Shown here piece by piece: positions 43,152-51,373 of a stretch of 64,000 bases of DNA. A model generated the notes under the pieces. The model was given only the letters and a program-made list of their open reading frames with translations, made no database searches and was not told the origin of the DNA. How positions within the stretch are numbered: position 1 is the first letter of the stretch; each line of letters begins with the position of its first letter. Both the position numbers and the translations under genes were made by a program. The stretch comes from Bradyrhizobium sp. AZCC 1719 (lineage in GTDB: Bacteria > Pseudomonadota > Alphaproteobacteria > Rhizobiales > Xanthobacteraceae), in contig NZ_JAZHRU010000001.1 in assembly GCF_036924525.1 (NCBI RefSeq), positions 310,001 to 374,000 of the forward strand, given 5' to 3'.

Positions 43152-44486
43152 ATGGCGAGTGCACGGGAACAGCTCAGCGAAGTCCTGGTCGGTCCGCACC
43201 ACCTTGCGGGCATTCTGGGCGTACCTCACGATGCGGCCGGCATCGTGATCTTTGCGCATGGCAGCGGTAGCGGCCGTCTAAGCCCACGCAACAACCAGGT
43301 CGCAGCGGCTCTCCGTGAGGCCGGATTTGCCACGCTGCTGCTTGATCTCCTCAGCCCGGAGGAGGAGCGTGACCGCGGCAACGTATTCGACATCCCGCTA
43401 TTGGCATCACGGCTCTCAGACGCCGCGGACTGGACCCGCAACAGGCCAGAGCTCGCGGAGTTTCCGATTGGCTATTTCGGCGCAAGCACCGGTGCAGCGG
43501 CCGCGCTGGTCGCGGCTGCCGACCGGCAGAACGTTACTGCGGTGGTTTCGCGCGGCGGTCGGCCGGATTTGGCCGGCAAGGCGCTGCACGCCGTCAGGGC
43601 GCCGACCCTGTTGATCGTTGGCGGGGCCGACCTACCGGTTATTCCGCTCAACCGTTCGGCTTTTGCGGAGCTCTCTTGCGAGAAGGACCTCGTGATCGTG
43701 CCGAAGGCGACGCATTTGTTCGAAGAACCCGGCGCGCTCGAGCAGGTGACGCAATATGCCACGCGCTGGTTCCGCCTATTCCTGGCGTCGCCCCTCTCCG
43801 AAGAGGTGATCGACGCCGACACGGTTTTCAACGACCGGCAAGACGCCGGACGCCGGCTAGCCTCTGCGCTCATGAAGTTCAAAGACAAGGACGCGGTCGT
43901 GCTCGCGCTGCCGCGTGGGGGCGTACCCGTCGCGTTCGAGGTTGCGCAAGCGCTGCACGCCAAGCTCGACGTAGCGCTCGTGCGCAAGATCGGCGCGCCG
44001 GGTCATGAGGAGCTCGGGCTCGGCGCGGTCGTCGATGGCGCCCATCCGCAGGTCGTGCTCAATGAGGACATCGTTCGCGAGATCCAGCCGGGTGCGGCCT
44101 ACCTGGAAGCCGAGATTGCCCGCCAGCTTGCCGAAATCGAACGTCGACGACGCCTTTACCGCGAGGGTGATCCACCGCCGGAGATTGCAGGCCGTACGAC
44201 CATTGTCGTCGACGACGGCATCGCCACCGGCGGAAGCGTGAAAGCCGTGCTGAGAGCGCTCGCAAGGGCGAAGCCGGGCCGTCTCGTCCTTGCGGTGCCG
44301 GTTGCGCCACGCGATTCGCTTGACGAACTGAGTGCGGAGGCAGACGAGATCATTTGCCTCAGGAGCCCCGATCCGTTCTTTGCGGTCGGCATGCACTACA
44401 GGGATTTCGGCCAGACTTCGGATCAGGAAGTTACCGAGCTGTTGCATCGTTCGAAGGCCAGCAGCCCGAACCAGACGCGTACGTGA
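43152..44486 (+). CDS. Fusion of dienelactone-hydrolase-like hydrolase and phosphoribosyltransferase
   Basis: 444 aa, two domains. Residues 15-212 form an alpha/beta hydrolase: IVIFAHGSGSGR near the oxyanion hole, nucleophile Ser112 in GASTG, acid near GGADLP (Asp160) and His188 in ATHLF. Residues 222-435 are a type I phosphoribosyltransferase: VLALPRGGVPVAFEVA, and the PRPP-binding loop IVVDDGIATGGS (351-362). The flexible hood segment contains the RRRRLYREGD helix. The combination suggests release and salvage or transfer of a base or acyl-nucleoside, but no reaction is known. Coupled to the erythromycin-esterase-like gene. Confidence 0.88.
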   Translation: MASAREQLSEVLVGPHHLAGILGVPHDAAGIVIFAHGSGSGRLSPRNNQVAAALREAGFATLLLDLLSPEEERDRGNVFDIPLLASRLSDAADWTRNRPELAEFPIGYFGASTGAAAALVAAADRQNVTAVVSRGGRPDLAGKALHAVRAPTLLIVGGADLPVIPLNRSAFAELSCEKDLVIVPKATHLFEEPGALEQVTQYATRWFRLFLASPLSEEVIDADTVFNDRQDAGRRLASALMKFKDKDAVVLALPRGGVPVAFEVAQALHAKLDVALVRKIGAPGHEELGLGAVVDGAHPQVVLNEDIVREIQPGAAYLEAEIARQLAEIERRRRLYREGDPPPEIAGRTTIVVDDGIATGGSVKAVLRALARAKPGRLVLAVPVAPRDSLDELSAEADEIICLRSPDPFFAVGMHYRDFGQTSDQEVTELLHRSKASSPNQTRT

Positions 44487-44570
44487 CGATCGCGAGAGCG
44501 CCCTCACCTGGTAAGGCAAATACAATATCCGATGCGATACTGCGCCCGCCTCGGAGATCGAGCCGCCGTT

Positions 44571-45078
44571 TCACACCTGCTCGCGCCTTTTTCGCTTTGC
44601 CTCAAACCACTCCACTTGTCGGACCCCGAAAGCCTTGCCGCCGCCTGGCGTCTCGACGGCCACGGTTTCCCCTCTGCTCTTTCCGATTAACGCCTTGGCG
44701 ATGGGTGAAGTTATCGAGATCTTCCCCTTGCTCGCGTCGGCTTCCGGTTCGCCGACGAGCTGCCAGACCCGCTTCTCGCCGGTGTCCTCATCAATCAGCG
44801 TCACGGTGGCGCCAAACTTGATGGTATTGCCGGAAAGCTTGGATACGTCGACGATATCGGCACGCGCGAGCTTGTCTTCCAACTCGGCAATTCGGGTGTC
44901 GTTGACACTTTGCTCTGCAAGCGCAACCTGATACTCCGAATTCTCAACCAGATTTGGATCGTCGGCGATCGCCTGCTGAATTCGCTGAATAAGATCGGGG
45001 CCGCTCGATACGGATGCGGTGCCTCAGTTCATCAGCAAGGGCAGCGTAGCCCGCGGCCGTCATGGGAAGTCTTGTCAT
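44571..45078 (-). pseudogene. GreA-type transcription elongation factor, frameshifted
   Basis: The intact C-terminal part (44571-44882 and a little beyond) reads [18 protein letters not shown], then [33 protein letters not shown] and GVRQVEW, a GreA/GreB FKBP-like domain. Upstream, ATG 45078 begins [20 protein letters not shown], the GreA coiled-coil start, but after IERP the frame is lost. Removing one C from the four-C run (minus strand, 44997-45000) restores [22 protein letters not shown], including the acidic tip. So it is either a broken gene, a sequencing error or a slippage site. It would be an extra copy, about 168 aa, in a stress-type cluster. Confidence 0.78.
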
Positions 45079-45261
45079 CGCGACTCTTATACCGAGTTAA
45101 TCGACAAAGCATGCATTCAGACGTTCGCGCCGCGCCACCAGCGGTCGCGTACCTGCGGTGGGGAACGCCGTGCGAGGACACGGGTTCCAATTGGTGAGGT
45201 TGCCGGTTTCCCATAGTGCGGGGCCACGGCGCCTCGCCCGCTGCGCAGCTCTGACAGTCCG

Positions 45262-45292
45262 TGATGGAACCTGCAGAGCGGTATGATGGAAC
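45262..45292. promoter_or_regulatory. MocR-type direct-repeat operator
   Basis: TGATGGAAC occurs at 45262-45270 and again at 45284-45292, 22 bp apart (two helical turns), about 55 bp before the MocR regulator gene. Direct repeats on one face of the helix are the usual binding arrangement of dimeric MocR regulators such as TauR and GabR. Confidence 0.5.
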
Positions 45293-45347
45293 GTACACCC
45301 TTATGTAAGGTTGCCAGTCCAATGCGGAGCAAAGAGGGCTCGGTACC

Positions 45348-46805
45348 GTGGCTTTTCATGTCAGCCTTGTTGGTCGAGGTGACCTCAGCGGCGAGATCTA
45401 CCGTCAGATCCGGCAGGCAATTCTGGACGGGCGCCTTCGGCCTGGAGAGCGGCTGTCTCCCACGCGAGAACTAGCCGCCGCGCTGACGGTTGCGCGATCG
45501 ACGGTGACGATTGCTTATGAAAGCCTTGTCGCGGAAGGATTCGCGACATCGCAAGCGGGCGCCGGGACGTTCGTCAGCCATCAGCTTGAGGCGAAACGTC
45601 CAGCATCGAAAACAAGGCGGTCGACAGTCCGCGCAGTTCGGGTGCGTGGCGTTTGGGAGACCATATTGCCTCCGACGGCCTTTGCCCGCGCGGCGGATTT
45701 CGACTTTAGAACCGGGCTTCCGGACGCTTCGTTGTTCCCACACGGAGCCTGGCGGCGGGTCGTCTCCCGTGCGGTGCGCTCGCGCGAAATGGCGGCAGGC
45801 GTCTACGAGAATCCTGCTGGCAATCGGGAGCTGCGCGCGGCTATTGCTCGCCACATTGGCATCTCACGAAGCGTTTCCGGATCGCCCGACGACGTCATCG
45901 TGACTAATGGCACCCAACAGGCGCTCGACATCATCGCTCGCGTGCTCCTCGAGCCCGGCGATGTCGTTGCGATGGAAGATCCGGGCTATCAACCGCCAAA
46001 GCACTTGTTCAAGGCGTTGGGCACGCGCGTGATCGGTGTGCCGGTCGACAGCGAAGGTCTCGTCGTGGAGGCGCTGCCGGCCGAGGCAAGGGCCGTCTAC
46101 GTGACGCCCTCGCATCAATATCCCCTCGGCGTGGCCATGAGCCTGTCGCGCCGACGCGCACTGCTTGCCTGGGCCGAGCGCAACAACGCGGTTGTCGTTG
46201 AGGACGACTATGATAGCGAGTTTCGCTTCGGTGGGCGTCCGCTCGAGCCGCTTCAGACCCTCGATTCAGCCGGTCGCGTTGTGTATGTCGGCACGTTTTC
46301 AAAGACGTTGCTGCCGACTCTCCGGCTGGGCTTTATGGTCGTGCCGCCGTCGCTGCGAGAGGCGGCGCAGAAGGCGAAGTTCGTCACCGATTGGCATACA
46401 GCGACAATGGCGCAGAGCGCGCTGGCGCGGTTCATCGACGAGGGCGCGTTTGCGCGCCACATTCGCAGGGTGAGCCGCACCTATAGCGAACGGCATCAGG
46501 TGCTGACCGCGGCGATCAAGAGCAACTTCGGCGATTATCTCGACCTTATTCCGTCGAGCACCGGGTTGCACATCGCCGCCTACGCGCGAAGAGCGTCGGT
46601 TGGTCATATTGATGCGATTGCATCAAGAGCCTTTGATCTCGGCGTCGCCTTCCAAAGACTGTCGGCCTGCCGGGTGGACGGAAAGCCTCAGGCCGGCATC
46701 CTCCTGGGATATGGGGCGATCGAGACGGCTCGGATTGCCGAAGGGCTGAGGCGGCTGCGAAGTTGCTTCGATGAATGCGTGTCTCGACGCCCGAATGCAG
46801 CGTGA
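45348..46805 (+). CDS. MocR/PdxR-type PLP-dependent regulator (GntR-aminotransferase fusion)
   Basis: 485 aa from GTG 45348. Residues 10-80 are a GntR winged helix (GEIYRQIRQAILDGRLRPG, then STVTIAYESLVAEGF). After a short linker there is a fold-type I aminotransferase domain with TNGTQQALDIIARVLLEPGD, VEDDYDSEFRF and the PLP Lys at about residue 318 in GTFSKTLLPTLRLGF. It should bind PLP or a PLP adduct and act as a regulator, not an enzyme. The DUF1127 gene downstream has TGGAC repeats in front of it and is a likely target together with its own promoter. Confidence 0.93.
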   Translation: MAFHVSLVGRGDLSGEIYRQIRQAILDGRLRPGERLSPTRELAAALTVARSTVTIAYESLVAEGFATSQAGAGTFVSHQLEAKRPASKTRRSTVRAVRVRGVWETILPPTAFARAADFDFRTGLPDASLFPHGAWRRVVSRAVRSREMAAGVYENPAGNRELRAAIARHIGISRSVSGSPDDVIVTNGTQQALDIIARVLLEPGDVVAMEDPGYQPPKHLFKALGTRVIGVPVDSEGLVVEALPAEARAVYVTPSHQYPLGVAMSLSRRRALLAWAERNNAVVVEDDYDSEFRFGGRPLEPLQTLDSAGRVVYVGTFSKTLLPTLRLGFMVVPPSLREAAQKAKFVTDWHTATMAQSALARFIDEGAFARHIRRVSRTYSERHQVLTAAIKSNFGDYLDLIPSSTGLHIAAYARRASVGHIDAIASRAFDLGVAFQRLSACRVDGKPQAGILLGYGAIETARIAEGLRRLRSCFDECVSRRPNAA

Positions 46806-46874
46806 GCGATGTCGCTTGAGGTGACGGCACGCGACTCAGCAATCCGATCAACAACAGTCCCGAGGCGCCGCCTG

Positions 46875-46906
46875 AATTGGACTGATTGATCATCCGCAAA
46901 TTGGAC
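46875..46906. promoter_or_regulatory. TGGAC direct repeats, possible MocR operator at DUF1127 gene
   Basis: AATTGGAC is found at 46875-46882 and 46899-46906, 24 bp apart, within the 318-bp region between the MocR gene and the DUF1127 gene. TGGAC is the core of the TauR-type MocR box. Otherwise this region shows no gene; two copies of TCAGGAGGATT (47096-47106 and 47110-47120) precede the DUF1127 ATG. Confidence 0.4.
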
Positions 46907-47123
46907 CTTCCGTCATACCGCTTCGCTTTCTAACGTTGGGCCGCTGACGCGCGCGACGTCAGGCAGTTGTGGCCGCGCGCGTTGAAACCGCAAGCACACC
47001 CTGACCGCCCACGCTCTCTCGTCATCGCACGAAGGCGTGAGACGTGAACGAACTCACACGCCAGCGACGCGCATGCCGATAGTTCTATCCGCGCATCAGG
47101 AGGATTACGTCAGGAGGATTCTC

Positions 47124-47345
47124 ATGTCCGTTATTGCCAATGCGCTCACGAATTGGAAGGAAGCCGCTGCATCCAGCCATCATCGACCTGGATGGGGATT
47201 GCGGTTCCTACTCTGGTGTGTCCAGTGTTCGGAGCGGTCGCGGCAGCGACAAGCCCTGGCGGAGCTCGATGACCACTTTCTCAAGGACATCGGCAAGACG
47301 CGGCAAGAGGCCATGGTCGAAGCAGCCAAGCCATTCTGGAAATGA
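47124..47345 (+). CDS. DUF1127 domain protein
   Basis: 73 aa from ATG 47124, after AGGAGGATTCTC. A variable N-terminus (MSVIANALTNWKEAAASS) is followed by the DUF1127 helix pair: RQALAELDDHFLKDIGKTRQE, seen as ALAELDDHFLKDIG with the conserved Arg after KT. Small DUF1127 proteins occur in many alphaproteobacteria and have been linked to RNA turnover and phosphate or PLP-related phenotypes in some. Two tandem Shine-Dalgarno-like words precede it. Adjacent MocR genes are common, suggesting regulation by the upstream gene. Confidence 0.85.
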   Translation: MSVIANALTNWKEAAASSHHRPGWGLRFLLWCVQCSERSRQRQALAELDDHFLKDIGKTRQEAMVEAAKPFWK

Positions 47346-47484
47346 CGTCGTTCATCGCGCACTGGTTCAACAAACTCACCGGGGTCCTCCTGATAGCCTT
47401 GGGAGCTTCGCTATGCGCCCGCATCGTCTGACGGCAACAGCAGAAAAAGAACTGGAGCCATCGAACGAAGATTAGGTGATGCAC

Positions 47485-48681
47485 ATGAAATCTGTTGATC
47501 GCATGCAGAAGAACGGCCGCCTTATGGTGGGCTCGATGGCGAGTGACACGCTTCGAACGAAGCGGGCTGTGGACGGGGTCCTGCATCTAGTCCACGCGGC
47601 CGCCGACGAAATCGAACGCAACCGCCGCCTGCCCGACGCGGTCGTCGCCGCCCTGCGCGACACAGGGATCAACCGCCTGCTGATCCCAGCAGCCCTCGGT
47701 GGAATGGAGGCGCCGATCACGGACGCGATGGACGTCATGGAGCGCATCGCGGCGGTCGACGGCAGCGCCGGGTGGTGCGCGGCGATTGGCGGGGGGAGCA
47801 ACGTGTTCGCCGGCTACGTGCCCGCAACGGGCGCACGCACGGTGTTCGCTGACCCGGATCAAGGCAATGCCACGATGTTCGCTCCGCTCGGCCGGGTGGT
47901 CAACGACCACGGCCGAGTCACGCTGAGCGGCCGCTGGCCATTCACGAGCAATTGCCTCCACAGCGCATGGGTCGGCCTTGGCGCACTATTCCATGACGCC
48001 GATGGAGCCGGTCCCGTGCCGCGCATCGTGTTCGTGCCCGTGGCCGACCTGACGATCGAGGACACCTGGGATGTCGTGGGCCTCCGCGGGACCGGCAGCC
48101 ACCACGTTGCCGCCGCCGAAGTCCCGGTCTACCCGGATCGGTGCACTCGCTTCGCCGACCGGCCGTGGCCCGGCGGCACGTTATGGCGGCTGCCGATCTA
48201 CACGACGCTGCTGCCGACCCTTGTCGCCGTCCCGCTCGGCATCGCCCGGGGCGCCATCGACGAGATTTCGCGGCAGGCGCGCGAAGGCCGGACCGCGCGG
48301 CGCGGTCAATTGGCCGACGCGCCGATCTCGATGGCCGAACTGGCCGTCGCAGACACAAGACTGCGGGCGGCCCGGGCCGGATTGCGCGCCGCTGTCGGTG
48401 AGGCGCACATGCACGCCGAGCGAGGCGAGCCGATCAGCCGGCAGCTCCAGGCTCGCATCTGCCTGGCTGGCATGCACGCCTGCGACACGAGCGTAGAGGT
48501 GACATCCACAGCGCACCACCTTGGCGGCGGCGCCGCCGCTTACCGTGGCAGCCGCCTGCTGCGGGCCCTCAGCGACGTGCAGGCCGCGCGCCAGCACCTG
48601 CTGTTCTCGCACCATCACTTGGGCGAGCTGGGCAAGCTCGTCGCCGGCCTGGACCTGGCCTATCCTCCCTACGTCATGTGA
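47485..48681 (+). CDS. Acyl-CoA dehydrogenase-like flavoprotein (HsaA/monooxygenase type)
   Basis: 398 aa from ATG 47485, seven bases after TAGGTG; ATG 47479 and later ATGs (47503, 47536) are also possible. The fold is acyl-CoA dehydrogenase-like: helical N-terminus (ADEIERNRRLPDAVVAALRDTG given as NRRLPDAVVAALRDTG), LLIPAALGGMEAP, a beta-domain segment RVTLSGRWPFTSNC, and VVGLRGTGSHHVAAAEVPV. No catalytic Glu of true acyl-CoA dehydrogenases is seen; GTGSHH and a late HHLGGGAAAYRGS suit the HsaA/HpaB-like two-component flavin monooxygenases. Substrate and reductase partner are unknown. Confidence 0.82.
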   Translation: MKSVDRMQKNGRLMVGSMASDTLRTKRAVDGVLHLVHAAADEIERNRRLPDAVVAALRDTGINRLLIPAALGGMEAPITDAMDVMERIAAVDGSAGWCAAIGGGSNVFAGYVPATGARTVFADPDQGNATMFAPLGRVVNDHGRVTLSGRWPFTSNCLHSAWVGLGALFHDADGAGPVPRIVFVPVADLTIEDTWDVVGLRGTGSHHVAAAEVPVYPDRCTRFADRPWPGGTLWRLPIYTTLLPTLVAVPLGIARGAIDEISRQAREGRTARRGQLADAPISMAELAVADTRLRAARAGLRAAVGEAHMHAERGEPISRQLQARICLAGMHACDTSVEVTSTAHHLGGGAAAYRGSRLLRALSDVQAARQHLLFSHHHLGELGKLVAGLDLAYPPYVM

Positions 48682-49010
48682 CGGCCAGCCACTGGTCAGC
48701 TCGATTGCCATTGAGATCGATGCGGCAGGAGGCGGAGCTCCCAACTACGAAATATGGAAAACAACCCCATGCAAAGTAGCAATAGCCGCAGGCATGATAC
48801 CTTGAGCGATCCCGCGAGCACTTGACGCGTCGGGCAAATCAGCGGCACTACTCCATCATCGCGCAGACTATCTATTGGCCTGCTGTAACGCCGCCCCTCG
48901 TCGCGATGGCACACAAAATCCTTTTGACAATCGAAAGTCGCCACAGCGAGCGATCGCCTGCGCGTTGCCGAACCGTGCGCGCTTCCGGCGCGTGCCGAAG
49001 GAGTATCGAC
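48682..49010. other. Intergenic region without recognised gene
   Basis: About 330 bp after the flavoprotein gene. Frames are short and translate to unlike-protein sequence on both strands. I see no strong hairpin with a T-tract, RNA gene or repeat. Confidence 0.5.
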
Positions 49011-49178
49011 ATGAACGCCGCACCGGACGTCAATTGGCCGACGGCGACAGCCCCAGCCGATCCAACCAAGGCCGCCGCAACGATGCTAGCTCAAAGGTAC
49101 ACTTCCATGAGCCATTTCGCTTCCATAGCTTGTCATCGCCTCACCGCGGTTCTGACGTCAGATGCTGGGGCGCTTTAG
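49011..49178 (+). CDS. Possible small protein of unknown function
   Basis: 55 aa (MNAAPDVNWPTATAPADPTK as start). The argument for it is a near-perfect ribosome binding site, AAGGAG seven bases before the ATG. The product is Ala/Thr-rich with no motif, signal or membrane helix, and I recognise no family. It could be a gene remnant or a chance frame. Confidence 0.25.
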   Translation: MNAAPDVNWPTATAPADPTKAAATMLAQRYTSMSHFASIACHRLTAVLTSDAGAL

Positions 49179-49356
49179 CTCGCCGTCAGTTCCTGTGAGA
49201 GGCGCTGCTCGCGGCAATTGTGGGCCCAACAATCTGCCGCGCCGGCAGTTCCGCTCGAGCCCAAGTCATCCCAAAACTTGCGGCGAGCCTTCGCAACTTT
49301 CTTTGAACCATCCGTGTTAGGATGGATCTATCAAGACAACCGAGTTGAACCGAGCT

Positions 49357-49641
49357 GTGATCAAGGTCGAGCGAACCGGCGAAGGCGATCCACTTGAATT
49401 CGAGGTCACCGTCGGTGTGGGAAACGGCGAAACTCGCCATCACGTCACGATGGCAAGAGAGACTTGCGAACGGCTAACGATGGGCACGCATACGCCCGAG
49501 CGTTGCATCGAGACAGCATTCCAATTCCTGCTTGATCGCGAGCCCCAGGAATCGATCCTGCGGCGTTTCGACATCACCGTGATCTCCCGTTACTTTCCCG
49601 AGTTCGAGCGCGAACTGCCACGCTACCTCTCGCGATCCTGA
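49357..49641 (+). CDS. Conserved hypothetical protein
   Basis: 94 aa from GTG 49357; a TTG at 49345 is in frame. It reads IKVERTGEGDPLEFEVTVG, then HHVTMARETCERLTMGTH, PERCIETAFQFLLDREPQ and FDITVISRYFPEFEREL. The last two segments form a conserved block in rhizobial hypothetical proteins. The mix of strand and helix suggests a small alpha/beta domain; no signal or metal motif. A rho-independent terminator follows 22 bp after the stop, supporting it as a real transcribed gene. Confidence 0.68.
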   Translation: MIKVERTGEGDPLEFEVTVGVGNGETRHHVTMARETCERLTMGTHTPERCIETAFQFLLDREPQESILRRFDITVISRYFPEFERELPRYLSRS

Positions 49642-49662
49642 CAGCTTCGGCAAAAGGGTATT

Positions 49663-49688
49663 GGTAGCGGGGGAGCGCTACCGCTTTT
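49663..49688 (+). terminator. Rho-independent terminator
   Basis: GGTAGCG (49663-49669), loop GGGGAG, CGCTACC (49676-49682), then GCTTTT. It closes the transcript of the 94-aa gene. Confidence 0.7.
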
Positions 49689-50128
49689 CCCACACCACAC
49701 AAACTTACGATATTCTATCCGATCGATCGCCTGAAAGTTTCTTACATGCGTCCGATCACCGATCGATATTGCCTAACCACTATCGGCAACTTGGACCCGC
49801 CGCGTAACGGCAGGAACGATTCCTTGACTGACACCACATGCATGGATCGTACGCGCCGGTCGCTGTCGAATCGGCGTCCGTTTCAGCTCTCCGATTGTTC
49901 GAGCGCCTTGCACATCCTACAATCGTGTCCGTCGCGTCGGCCGTGCTGCGTTCGGCCCGGCACACTTGCTCCGGGTCTACCGGCGAGATTCACATGGGAG
50001 CACCGAGGGCTCCGGCACTAGCGAAGAGAGTCTCGAACGCCACAAACGGCTTGCGCGCAATACTGTACGTCAACCCCTTCTTCCACGTGAGGCAGCGACT
50101 CAACGAAGCGCCTGGCGTCGTCCATCGC
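49689..50128. other. Intergenic region, probably part of a degraded element
   Basis: 440 bp with no frame that resembles a known protein. It leads into the IS481-type transposase remnant, so it may be decayed mobile DNA, but I cannot trace a transposase part or inverted repeat here. Confidence 0.4.
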
Positions 50129-50309
50129 GGCGGGCCGCGCCATCGCGCACGCGACCTACCGCTGTCGCAGGGCTCGATGCCCAACGATTTGTGGTGTGCT
50201 GACTTCAAGGGCGACTTCAAGCTCGGCAATAGGCGGTACTGATATCCGTTTGACCCTCACCGACCATGCCTCTCGCTACCTGCTCCTCTGCGAGGCGCAG
50301 CCTCGCTAA
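50129..50309 (+). pseudogene. IS481-family-type transposase remnant
   Basis: The frame ending at 50242 reads SMPNDLWCADFKGDFKLGNRRY, split as MPNDLWCADFKG and FKLGNRRY. That is the start of the rve integrase core of IS481-type transposases, including the first catalytic Asp (WCAD). It then hits TGA where the family has Cys, continues YP, and after one extra T (50249) the next frame reads LTLTDHASRYLLLCEA, again the family sequence, before stopping at 50307-50309. So a stop and a +1 frameshift inactivate it and both ends are missing. Confidence 0.75.
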
Positions 50310-50390
50310 TGCGATGCCGCTTTTCGTACCGGAATAATCGGCGTCGCTGCGCGTCGCCTCAGCCTGGGAAGTCATTGTCCCGCCCGAGCG

Positions 50391-51287
50391 TCAGCCGCTA
50401 TTGTTCATCTTGCGCACCAACTCGCGCGCTTCGTCACCCTCCGGGATCGGTCGGCCGCTGTCGCGCCACTCAATCGCCGCCTTGAATCCATGGGCTTGGG
50501 CGTAGCGGCGGAACCAAAGCCCTTCAGGATTATGGCGAGCGATGCCATCCATGATCGTGGCCAAGGATTGCGTTTGCTCAAGGCCCATGTTGAGCATCAC
50601 CTGGTTCACGACCAGCTTGTGCATGGCGAGGTGGCTTTTTGGAACGCCGGCAATACGGTCGGCAAGACGCATCGTCGCTTCCTCGAGCTCAGCGAGCGGT
50701 ACTGCCTCATTCGCCAGTCCCCAATCTGCCGCGCGCCGACCATCGATCATGTCGCCGGTAAACATCAATTGTTTGGCGCGCGTCGGACCCAGTCTGAACG
50801 TCCACATCGCCGTCGTCGGACATCCCCAAACGCGCGTCGGCATGTAGCCGATCTTGGCATCTTCAGCCATTACGAGCATGTCACAGCTCAACGCGATGTC
50901 GCTGCCGCCAGCGACAGCATGGCCATGCACCTTCGCGATCGTGGGCTTGGAGCAGCGCCATAGACTCATGAATTGCTCGGTATTTTCCTTCATCGAGGCA
51001 TAGTCGACCATCGGATCCCAAGGATGATTCTCCTGCTGGTTCGGGTGATGTCTTACGCGCTCGGCATAGTGTGTGAGGTCGTAGCCACCACAAAATCCTT
51101 TGCCGGCACCCTCGACTACAATGACATGAATATCGTCATTGTTCTGAGCCCACTTAACAGCCTGCTGTATCTCGCCGGGTGTTTCGTCGTTGATGGCATT
51201 GAGGCGCTCGGGACGGTTCAGGAGCAATCTGGCAACGCGCGGCGAATTCTTGTCGGGCTCGATCGATAGCGTCGAAAAACTTGGCAT
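50391..51287 (-). CDS. Crotonase/enoyl-CoA hydratase family protein
   Basis: 298 aa, longer than typical because of an insertion at about residues 75-100 ([20 protein letters not shown]). Crotonase marks are [10 protein letters not shown], the oxyanion segment [31 protein letters not shown] and a WGLANEAVP helix. The family's usual Glu pair is only partly conserved, so hydratase activity is not certain. It is divergent from a TetR regulator across a perfect 12-bp inverted repeat and is almost surely controlled by it. Confidence 0.88.
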   Translation of the reverse strand: MPSFSTLSIEPDKNSPRVARLLLNRPERLNAINDETPGEIQQAVKWAQNNDDIHVIVVEGAGKGFCGGYDLTHYAERVRHHPNQQENHPWDPMVDYASMKENTEQFMSLWRCSKPTIAKVHGHAVAGGSDIALSCDMLVMAEDAKIGYMPTRVWGCPTTAMWTFRLGPTRAKQLMFTGDMIDGRRAADWGLANEAVPLAELEEATMRLADRIAGVPKSHLAMHKLVVNQVMLNMGLEQTQSLATIMDGIARHNPEGLWFRRYAQAHGFKAAIEWRDSGRPIPEGDEARELVRKMNNSG

Positions 51288-51317
51288 GGTAACTCCAGTC
51301 CGCAGTAACCGTCAGAG

Positions 51318-51348
51318 TTGACGGTATCATGCCTTCTGATACCGTCAA
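51318..51348. promoter_or_regulatory. Perfect inverted-repeat operator for TetR
   Basis: TTGACGGTATCA (51318-51329), seven bases, TGATACCGTCAA (51337-51348). A third half-site, CCGTCA at 51309-51314, pairs with the first arm. It lies between the divergent crotonase and TetR genes, 30 bp from the first ATG and 26 bp from the second. Confidence 0.78.
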
Positions 51349-51373
51349 TACTGACTGTGCATGGGAGCCTCGC

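Noticed and set aside
45032..45322. Minus-strand 96-codon frame upstream of MocR
   Set aside because: No motif, overlaps the start of the GreA-like pseudogene and covers the MocR operator.
49660..49671. Match to the tRNA-Met 3' end as an attachment site
   Set aside because: Twelve matching bases, but the copy is part of a good terminator hairpin, which explains the sequence without recombination.
49838..50242. A 134-codon gene
   Set aside because: Only its last 22-38 codons resemble protein, and those belong to the IS481-type remnant; the front part has no likeness to that family.
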